Shown one piece after another: positions 5,851 through 11,003 of a stretch of 11,003 bases of DNA (position 1 is the first letter of the stretch; each line of letters starts with the position of its first letter). The stretch lies in the NCBI GenBank assembly GCA_021776195.1, contig JAJFGK010000076.1:1-11003 (forward strand), in the 5' to 3' direction. Origin of the DNA: Kiloniellaceae bacterium (lineage in GTDB: Bacteria > Pseudomonadota > Alphaproteobacteria > Kiloniellales > Kiloniellaceae). Below the pieces are notes generated by a model. It ran no database searches, had not been told where the DNA came from, and worked only from the letters and a program-made list of their open reading frames with translations. A program made the position numbers and the translations under genes.

Positions 5851-6825
5851 ATGAGCATTCTCGTTACCGGTGCCGCTGGATTTATCGGCTCCCATGTCAG
5901 CCAGGCCCTTCTGGCCCTGGGAGAGCGGGTCGTCGGGATCGATTGTATCAATGCCTACTACGATCCGGCGTTGAAACGAGCCCGCCTCTCGCGCCTGGAG
6001 ACCGATCGCGGATTCTCATTCCACAGGATCGACCTCGCCGACCGGACAGCCATGGCCGAACTGGCGCGGGCCGAGCCGGGAATCACCAACGTGGTCCACC
6101 TCGCGGCGCAGGCCGGGGTCCGTTACTCGCTGGAAAATCCGGTCGCCTATGTCGAGGCGAACATCCAGGGGCTGGTCGTACTGCTGGAGGCCGCGCGCCA
6201 TTGGCAGGATCTGCGCCACGTCGTCTACGCCTCCTCGTCGTCGGTCTACGGTGCCAACAGGAAAGTGCCCTTCTCTGTCGAGGATCCGGTCGACAAACCG
6301 TTGTCGCTCTATGCCGCCAGCAAACGCAGCGGTGAGCTGATCGCCGAGACCTACGCCAGACTCTATGGCATCCCCTTGACAGGACTGCGCTTTTTTACCG
6401 TCTATGGGCCTTGGGGACGCCCCGATATGGCCTATTTCAGCTTCGCCAAGGCAATCTTCGAAGGAAGCGAAATATGCCTGCACAACCGGGGACAGATGCG
6501 CCGTGACTTCACCTGGATCGACGACATCCTGTCCGGGGTCCTGGCAGTCCTCGAACGTCCGCCGCAAGACGCCGAGGCACCGCACCGTCTCTATAACCTC
6601 GGCAACAATCGCGCCGAGCCGCTGGATCGCTTCCTCACGGTTCTGGAGGCGGCTTGCGGACGCAAGGCCATCACCAGGGGTGTGGACATGCAGCCAGGCG
6701 AGGTCCTGGAAACCTTCGCCGATATCGACGCCAGCCGGCGCGACTTCGGTTTCGAGCCGGTCACCACGCTCGATGAAGGTCTGCCGCGTTTCGTGGCCTG
6801 GTTCCGTGCCTACCACGGGATCTGA
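5851..6825 (+). CDS. NAD-dependent sugar-nucleotide epimerase (UDP-glucuronate 4-epimerase-like)
   Basis: A 324-residue extended short-chain dehydrogenase. Family members of this type invert C4 of UDP-glucuronate or a related UDP-sugar through a transient keto intermediate, feeding capsule, LPS or exopolysaccharide synthesis in the cytoplasm. The NAD-binding motif is GAAGFIG at 7-13, with D31 after the second strand in the place that selects NAD. 'HLAAQAGVRYS' (83-93) and the 'SSSSVYG' serine strand (about 128-134) follow, then the catalytic pair Y144-x3-K148. 'FFTVYGPWGRPDMA' (171-184) and 'RRDFTWIDDI' (217-226) are typical of UDP-glucuronate 4-epimerases. The length is normal for the class. 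Codon use matches the GC-rich flanks. No other polysaccharide gene is nearby, so the pathway is unclear. The ribosome site is weak (GGAG 16 nt away), but the GxxGxxG motif sits correctly for this start. UDP-glucose 4-epimerase or a dehydratase is a less likely alternative. Confidence 0.88.
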   Translation: MSILVTGAAGFIGSHVSQALLALGERVVGIDCINAYYDPALKRARLSRLETDRGFSFHRIDLADRTAMAELARAEPGITNVVHLAAQAGVRYSLENPVAYVEANIQGLVVLLEAARHWQDLRHVVYASSSSVYGANRKVPFSVEDPVDKPLSLYAASKRSGELIAETYARLYGIPLTGLRFFTVYGPWGRPDMAYFSFAKAIFEGSEICLHNRGQMRRDFTWIDDILSGVLAVLERPPQDAEAPHRLYNLGNNRAEPLDRFLTVLEAACGRKAITRGVDMQPGEVLETFADIDASRRDFGFEPVTTLDEGLPRFVAWFRAYHGI

Positions 6826-6875
6826 CGGGGACAGGACTGGCATCCAGGGCGCGAGACAGGCATCTGCCTGGCGAC

Positions 6876-6904
6876 TTGGACTTTTCCGACAAGGCTGATA
6901 GCAT
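6876..6904 (+). promoter_or_regulatory. Possible sigma70-type promoter for the ABC importer operon
   Basis: TTGGAC (6876-6881), a 17-nt spacer and TAGCAT (6899-6904) resemble -35 and -10 boxes. They would start a transcript about 50 nt before the binding-protein gene. The 136-nt gap after the epimerase supports separate transcription. The match is partial and by eye. Confidence 0.3.
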
Positions 6905-6947
6905 TTCGGTAAGGCTCTCCTTGAGAAGGGCCAGTAACTCATTGGAC

Positions 6948-6954
6948 AAGGAGG
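6948..6954 (+). promoter_or_regulatory. Ribosome binding site of the binding-protein gene
   Basis: AAGGAGG, a near-perfect anti-16S match, lies 7 nt before ATG at 6962. It selects this ATG over the TTG at 6959 and suggests strong translation of the binding protein, as expected for a periplasmic component made in excess. Confidence 0.75.
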
Positions 6955-6961
6955 CCATTTG

Positions 6962-8071
6962 ATGGCGATCAAGCAACCGAACCCAATCCGGCGCGGCACG
7001 ACGAGGCGGCGCTTTCTGGCCGGAACCACAGCGGCCGCGAGTGTCCTCGCCATGGGGACCTATCTGCGCCGCGCCCATGCCGCGACCCCGATGAAGGTAT
7101 CGTCCTATGGCGGCTACTTCGAGGATTCCCTCTCCGAGCACATCTACCCGAAGTTCACCGAGGAGACCGGTATCGAGATCGAATCGATCAGCCAGCAGGG
7201 CGGCAATTCCTGGTTTACGGTCATTCGCACCGGGCTCGAGTCGGGCAGCCCGCCGACCGATATCTCCATGGGCGGCGGCCAGGCGGCCCGGCGCTTCCAG
7301 GAGCTGATGCAGCCGCTGGACGAGAGCAAGCTCGGCAGCTTGAAGAACCTCGACCCTGCTCTGGTGACCCGCGACAGCGACGGTATGGTGCGGGCCGTGG
7401 CGGTCCTCGCCTGGTTCGCCACCTTCGTGACCAACACCGATACCTTCCCCGATGCGCCGACGTCCTGGGCCGACGCCTGGGATCCGAAGTACAAGGACTC
7501 CCTGGGTTGGGGCGCCGATGCGGACTCGAGCTATCTGCTCGACATCACCGCCGTCACCTTCTTTGGCGGGCAGGACATTCTCAAGACCAAGCCGGGCTTG
7601 GAGAAGGTCATGGCCAAGGCCGCCGAGCTGCGCGACAACGTGACGCTTTGGTACCGCGACGAGGGTCAGTTCCAACAGGGACTGCAAAGCGGCGAAATCC
7701 CGGCCGGCCAGTATTACCACGACGTCACCAACATCGCGGCGGGCGACGGCTTTCCGGTGCTCTCGACCTTCCCCAAGGAAGGCGGCGTGATCGATTCGGG
7801 ATCCTGGTCGCTGATAAAGGGCTCCACCAAAGTCGCCGAAGCACACGAGTTCATCAACTGGTGCTGCGAACCATCGACCCAGGCCGAGATCACCCGCAAG
7901 CTGGGCACCGCGCCCACCGTGCCACGGGAGATGACGGACCTGACCGACGAAGAGTTCTTCTTTGCCTCCTCGCCGATTCCGCCGATCGTTCCGGCCTACG
8001 ACGTCTACGTCGAGAACGGCGACTGGATCGCCGAGAAATGGAAAGAGATCATCACCGGCGCGGGCTCGTAA
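6962..8071 (+). CDS. ABC importer substrate-binding protein, PotD/PotF-like, Tat-exported
   Basis: A 369-residue periplasmic binding protein that would capture a solute and deliver it to the permease pair encoded downstream. The N-terminus has a twin-arginine signal (TRRRFLAG, residues 14-21), a hydrophobic stretch and an AHA-A cleavage site at 40/41, so it is exported folded. The mature start 'MKVSSYGGYFEDSLSEHIYPKF' style, the 'PTSWADAWDPKYK' segment (166-178) and 'FPKEGGVIDSGSWSL' (270-284) place it in the spermidine/putrescine-type family. Against E. coli PotD, the polyamine-binding Trp255 and Asp257 of 'GGIFWMDS' become Asp277 and Gly280-like positions, and Gln327 of 'GEWQ' becomes Ile in 'GDWI' (353-356). 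A polyamine substrate is thus doubtful. Two adjacent cysteines (C301, C302) could be oxidised after export. It is the first gene of the operon and is set apart by its own strong ribosome site. Confidence 0.88.
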   Translation: MAIKQPNPIRRGTTRRRFLAGTTAAASVLAMGTYLRRAHAATPMKVSSYGGYFEDSLSEHIYPKFTEETGIEIESISQQGGNSWFTVIRTGLESGSPPTDISMGGGQAARRFQELMQPLDESKLGSLKNLDPALVTRDSDGMVRAVAVLAWFATFVTNTDTFPDAPTSWADAWDPKYKDSLGWGADADSSYLLDITAVTFFGGQDILKTKPGLEKVMAKAAELRDNVTLWYRDEGQFQQGLQSGEIPAGQYYHDVTNIAAGDGFPVLSTFPKEGGVIDSGSWSLIKGSTKVAEAHEFINWCCEPSTQAEITRKLGTAPTVPREMTDLTDEEFFFASSPIPPIVPAYDVYVENGDWIAEKWKEIITGAGS

Positions 8072-8074
8072 CGT

Positions 8075-8090
8075 TCGCCGGCGCCGGCGA
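8075..8090 (+). promoter_or_regulatory. 16-nt perfect palindrome/hairpin between binding-protein and ATPase genes
   Basis: TCGCCGGCGCCGGCGA starts 4 nt after the TAA at 8069-8071. It can form a 6-bp GC-rich stem with a GCGC loop. There is no U-tract, so it is unlikely to stop all transcription. Hairpins at this place in importer operons commonly protect the upstream message or trim readthrough, so that more binding protein than ATPase is made. Confidence 0.45.
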
Positions 8091-8111
8091 TAGCGTCTCG
8101 AACCGTTGGGG

Positions 8112-8115
8112 GGAG
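8112..8115 (+). promoter_or_regulatory. Ribosome binding site selecting GTG 8121
   Basis: GGAG at the end of a six-G run (8108-8113), 5 nt before GTG. It overlaps codons 2-4 of the alternative TTG start at 8106, which favours the GTG. Confidence 0.55.
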
Positions 8116-8120
8116 TTGCC

Positions 8121-9176
8121 GTGAGCGGCCTGGAACTCCAGGACGTCGCCAAGAGCTTCGGTCCGGTGACCGCCGTGACCGATATCAACCTGTCGCTGCC
8201 CGAGGGCCGGTTCGTCTCCTTTCTGGGCCCCTCGGGCTGCGGCAAGACCACCCTGCTGCGCCTTCTGGCCGGGCTGGAACGCCCGACCCGGGGCCGCTTG
8301 CTGCTGGGCGGCGAGGACATCACCCAAAAGCCGACCCATCAGCGCAACATCGGCATGGTCTTTCAGTCGCTGGCGCTCTTTCCGCACCTGACAGTGGGCG
8401 AGAACATCTCCTACGGCCTGAAGATCCGCGGGGCCGACAAACCGGCGCGGGCAAAACGCGCCGAAGACCTGTTGGAGCTGGTCCGCCTGCCCGGCGTCGC
8501 CGACCGCCATATCACCCAACTGTCCGGTGGCCAGCGCCAGCGGGTCGCGATCGCCCGTGCCTTGGCGCTCGAGCCAAAGCTCTTCCTCCTCGACGAGCCG
8601 CTCTCGGCGCTCGATGCCAATCTGCGCGAGGAGATGCAGGTCGAACTGAAGATGCTGCAGCAACGCCTCGGGATCACGACCATCATCGTAACCCACGACC
8701 AGCGCGAGGCCATGACCATGTCGGATCTGGTGGTGGTCATGTCGACCGCCCGGGTGCAGCAGATCGGCCCGCCGCTGGAGATTTACCGCACCCCCGCGAA
8801 CGCCTTCGTCGCCGAGTTCATCGGCACCAGCAATTTGATCGGGGTGCAGGCGACCGGTGCGACCACGGTAGCGCTGGGGGCAGCCAGCTTCGCGGTCGAG
8901 GCCCTGCCCGAGGGTAGCCAGCCGGGCGACGATCTGGTCCTGTCGGTCCGCCCGGAGGACGTTCACGTACTGCCCGGGTCCGCCGCCGGTCCCAATCGGT
9001 TGCCCGGCACCGTGACCTTCGTGCGCGACGTGGGCGCCAGCGTCGAGACCTACGTCGACTGCGACGGCATCACCGTGATCGCCACGGCGACACCCAAGGA
9101 CCGACCCGAGGTCGGACAGGGCGATGCGGCCATGGTGGAGCTGCCGGCCGACGCCTGCGTCGTGGTGCGCAAATGA
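8121..9176 (+). CDS. ABC importer ATPase, PotA-like
   Basis: This 351-residue cytoplasmic subunit hydrolyses ATP to drive import through the two permeases encoded next. Walker A is GPSGCGKTT (36-44), the Q-loop is at Q82, the signature is LSGGQ (134-138), Walker B is LFLLDEP (154-160), and the switch histidine is H192 in 'VTHDQREAM'. After about residue 235 follows a TOBE-type regulatory domain with 'LSVRPEDVHV' (about 264-273), as in PotA, FbpC and related CUT1/POPT ATPases. The GTG at 8121 is preferred because GGAG (8112-8115) lies 5 nt before it. An upstream TTG at 8106 overlaps that ribosome site. The stop overlaps the next start as ATGA (9173-9176), which indicates translational coupling. 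All catalytic motifs are intact. The class is clear; the substrate cannot be read from this subunit. Confidence 0.93.
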   Translation: MSGLELQDVAKSFGPVTAVTDINLSLPEGRFVSFLGPSGCGKTTLLRLLAGLERPTRGRLLLGGEDITQKPTHQRNIGMVFQSLALFPHLTVGENISYGLKIRGADKPARAKRAEDLLELVRLPGVADRHITQLSGGQRQRVAIARALALEPKLFLLDEPLSALDANLREEMQVELKMLQQRLGITTIIVTHDQREAMTMSDLVVVMSTARVQQIGPPLEIYRTPANAFVAEFIGTSNLIGVQATGATTVALGAASFAVEALPEGSQPGDDLVLSVRPEDVHVLPGSAAGPNRLPGTVTFVRDVGASVETYVDCDGITVIATATPKDRPEVGQGDAAMVELPADACVVVRK

Positions 9177-10075
9177 CCGCCCCAGCAGAGGGCCCGGCCG
9201 AGGACCGGGCCAAGGACCGGGCCAAGGACCGGGCGGCGCCACGAGTGCCAGGCCGCTTTATTCTCCACTACCCGGCCTTGATGTTGGTGATTTTTTTCCT
9301 GATTCCGCTGGGCATCATGGTGGCGGTATCCTTCTATCATCGCACCGAGTCCTTCTACGAACCGGGCTTCGAGTTCACCCACTACCTGCGCATCAACAAG
9401 CCGGTCTATTTGCGGACGCTCTGGCAGTCCTTCGAGTTCTCCCTCATCGCCACCACGGCATCGGTGGCCATCGCCTTTCCCTTCACCTTCATCCTCAGCC
9501 GCTACCCCCGCCGGCCGCAAGTCCTGGCCCTGGTCTTTATCCTCTGCGTGCTGTCGCTCTCGGAGGTGATCGTCGCCTTCTCCTGGTCCGTTCTGCTGTC
9601 CTTCCCGGCCGGCATCACGAACCTCTTCGCCGCCCTGGGCCTCATGGACAAGCCGGTCTCCTGGTCGCGCGGCTACTGGTCGGTGCTGATCGGCCTGACC
9701 TACTTCAACCTGCCATTTGCGGTGCTGGTCATGTATCCGCACTGCACCCGGCTCGACCGCGAGATCACCGAAGCCGCCCAGACCATGGGTGCCTCGCCGC
9801 TGCGCGCCTTTTTCACCGTCGTCTTGCCCATGCTGCGCCCGGCCCTGGTAACCGCCTGGATCATCCTCTTCGTCTTCACCATGGGCGCTCTGGTGACCCC
9901 GCAATGGCTCGGCAAGCCCGAACACTGGATGTTCGCCAATCACATCGCCTCGGAAGTCTTCGAACGGGGCAACGTGCCCTTCGGCGCGGCGCTGGCCATT
10001 TTCTATCTTACCGTGACGGTGATCCTGGTCGCCTTCTCGCTGCGCTTTCGCCGGCAACCGGGCGAAGCGCGATGA
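9173..10075 (+). CDS. ABC importer permease, PotB-like
   Basis: A 300-residue inner-membrane permease, one half of the translocation pore. About six membrane helices lie near residues 34-53, 85-108, 117-145, 168-188, 220-240 and 272-291. The cytoplasmic coupling loop has the EAA motif (E200-A-A, then G206, ending LP at 218-219), which docks onto the ATPase. Binding-protein-dependent permeases of the PotB/CysU type share this layout. The first 26 residues are an unusual charged tail containing AEDRAKDRAKDRAAP, encoded by a 12-bp tandem repeat. The gene starts inside the ATPase stop (ATGA) and ends inside the next start (ATGA), so all three are coupled. An alternative start beyond the repeat is not obvious. 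Confidence 0.92.
   Translation: MTAPAEGPAEDRAKDRAKDRAAPRVPGRFILHYPALMLVIFFLIPLGIMVAVSFYHRTESFYEPGFEFTHYLRINKPVYLRTLWQSFEFSLIATTASVAIAFPFTFILSRYPRRPQVLALVFILCVLSLSEVIVAFSWSVLLSFPAGITNLFAALGLMDKPVSWSRGYWSVLIGLTYFNLPFAVLVMYPHCTRLDREITEAAQTMGASPLRAFFTVVLPMLRPALVTAWIILFVFTMGALVTPQWLGKPEHWMFANHIASEVFERGNVPFGAALAIFYLTVTVILVAFSLRFRRQPGEAR
9201..9234 (+). repeat. 12-bp tandem repeat (about 2.8 copies) within the PotB-like permease gene
   Basis: The unit AGGACCGGGCCA occurs at 9201-9212 and 9213-9224, with ten bases of a third copy at 9225-9234. It encodes repeated D-R-A-K in the N-terminal cytoplasmic tail. Because the unit is a multiple of three, copy-number change would keep the frame. Confidence 0.85.
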
Positions 10076-10866
10076 GCCGCCTGCGCCATCTCTATTTTGG
10101 CCTGGTGATCGCGCTGCTCTGCGCGCCGCTGGCCATCACCGTCGGCGTTTCGGTCAACGCCAAGAAGGTTCTGTTCTTTCCGCCGCGCGGCTTTTCCCTG
10201 CGCTGGTACGAAGAGCTTTTCGTCAAGTCGATCTGGCAGGACGCGCTGGCCACCTCCTTCACCGTCGCCTTCCTTGCCGGCTTCGTGGCCCTGTCCCTGG
10301 CCCTGCCGATCGCCTACTACCTCTGGCGCTTCAAGCTGACCTACGCCAAGGCGCTTTTTTCCCTCGGCCTCATGCCCTTCGCCCTGCCGCCGGTGATCAC
10401 CGCCATTGGCATGCTCTCCTTCTGGGCCGCGGTGGGCTGGACCGGCAAGATCGAGAACCTGGTCATCGGCCACGGCGTCTTCCTCATGACCCTGCCCTTG
10501 GTGATGATCTCGCTGGGGCTGGAGTCCATTGACAAGGAGATCGTCGAGGCCGCCGAGACCATGGGTGCCGATCAGCGGCGGATCTTTCTGACCGTGGTGC
10601 TCCCCCTGGTGGCGCCCTATCTCTTCGCCGGTTTCGCCTTCGTCTTCGTGCTGTCGATGAACGAGTTCGTCATCTCTTTCTTCGTCGGGCAGTTCACCAC
10701 CGTGACCCTGCCGGTGAAGATCTTCTCGCAGCTCCGCTCGGGCTACTCCCCGGTGATCGCCACCGCCGCCGTCTTCTTCATGCTGCTGGCCGTCGTCGTC
10801 TTCAGCGCCGTCGCCCGCTTCGGCGACCTGCCCAAGCTGCTCGGCGCCTGGGGCGGACGGGACTAA
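10072..10866 (+). CDS. ABC importer permease, PotC-like
   Basis: The second permease half, 264 residues, in the inner membrane. Helices lie near 8-28, 61-84, 93-117, 130-150, 173-200 and 227-248. The EAA coupling loop is clear (E159-A-A-E-T-M-G165, ending LP at 177-178) and resembles that of the first permease ('EAAQTMGA' against 'EAAETMGA'), as usual for heterodimeric pairs. 'SMNEFVISFFVG' (195-206) is typical of PotC-type proteins. The start is the ATG in the ATGA overlap at 10072-10075. The frame is open further upstream but there it only shadows the first permease gene. This is the last gene of the operon and is followed by the long inverted repeat at 10907-10986. Confidence 0.93.
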   Translation: MSRLRHLYFGLVIALLCAPLAITVGVSVNAKKVLFFPPRGFSLRWYEELFVKSIWQDALATSFTVAFLAGFVALSLALPIAYYLWRFKLTYAKALFSLGLMPFALPPVITAIGMLSFWAAVGWTGKIENLVIGHGVFLMTLPLVMISLGLESIDKEIVEAAETMGADQRRIFLTVVLPLVAPYLFAGFAFVFVLSMNEFVISFFVGQFTTVTLPVKIFSQLRSGYSPVIATAAVFFMLLAVVVFSAVARFGDLPKLLGAWGGRD

Positions 10867-10906
10867 TACCAATGAGCGTGAATAGGAACCCATATGACCG
10901 CGAAGA

Positions 10907-10986
10907 TTTTACCCGCTGGCAAGGCGCGTGGTGCGCCGTGGTGCTTGCGCACCACAAGCAGCGCGGAACGCAGCCAGCGGGTAAAA
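10907..10986. repeat. Long inverted repeat with nested hairpins downstream of the importer operon
   Basis: TTTTACCCGCTGGC (10907-10920) and GCCAGCGGGTAAAA (10973-10986) are perfect 14-bp inverted copies around a 52-nt centre. Inside are GGCGC-GTGGT-GCGCC (10923-10937) and GTGGTGC-TTGC-GCACCAC (10938-10955). The nested palindromes suggest a dispersed repeat of the REP/BIME or MITE-like kind, possibly also ending operon transcription. The transcript's right arm ends in A rather than U, so it is not a simple intrinsic terminator on the plus strand. Similar elements elsewhere in the genome cannot be tested here. Confidence 0.6.
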
Positions 10987-11003
10987 GATCGCGGCCTCCG
11001 GTG

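Noticed and set aside
6857..6870. CAGGC-ATCT-GCCTG hairpin after the epimerase as an intrinsic terminator
   Set aside because: The stem is only five pairs and the nearest T-run (6882-6885) is more than 10 nt away.
9050..10893. Long minus-strand open frames opposite the importer genes
   Set aside because: They are GC-rich antisense shadows with highly biased Gly/Asp/His/Gln composition, opposite unmistakable transporter genes.
10894..11003. Open frame from ATG at 10894 to the window end
   Set aside because: It lies entirely within the palindromic element, has no ribosome site, and its translation resembles nothing known.

Overview
The window looks like chromosomal DNA of a GC-rich alphaproteobacterium, probably Rhodospirillales-like. 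The lineage is inferred from GC content, codon use, the Tat-exported binding protein and the DddP-like M24 enzyme; no rRNA or other marker gene is present. Ten genes are supported, two of them at or near an insertion-sequence boundary. No tRNA, rRNA or CRISPR array was seen.

Region by region. (1) 1-137: the 5' end of an IS5-type transposase gene and its leader, on the minus strand and running off the left edge. The element appears to abut a CTAG that contains the stop codon of the next gene. (2) 138-1837: a divergent pair, a small secreted protein (minus) and an exported/membrane protein with a duplicated C-terminal module (plus). A perfect 8-bp inverted repeat lies between them. (3) 1851-3026: an M24-fold metalloenzyme very like the DMSP lyase DddP. 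All six metal ligands are present, but the Asp taken as catalytic base in DddP is Val. (4) 3079-5479: two tandem minus-strand paralogues, about two-thirds identical, of a soluble family I do not recognise. Each has the same 21-bp element about 175-183 nt upstream. This block is visibly poorer in GC than its flanks. (5) 5851-6825: an extended SDR sugar-nucleotide epimerase, UDP-glucuronate 4-epimerase-like. (6) 6962-10866: a complete four-gene ABC importer of the PotD/PotA/PotB/PotC class: Tat-exported binding protein, ATPase and two permeases. The last three genes are joined by ATGA overlaps. (7) 10867-11003: no gene, but a long inverted repeat that is probably a terminator-like or dispersed palindromic element.

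How the parts fit. The importer is a self-contained transport operon. Its binding protein lacks the residues used by E. coli PotD to hold polyamines, so the substrate is probably something else. The DddP-like enzyme lies about 4 kb away on the same strand, and importers of this class are often found near catabolic M24 enzymes, but a functional link here is only a guess. The twin unknown genes with their conserved upstream element are the least explained part of the window.
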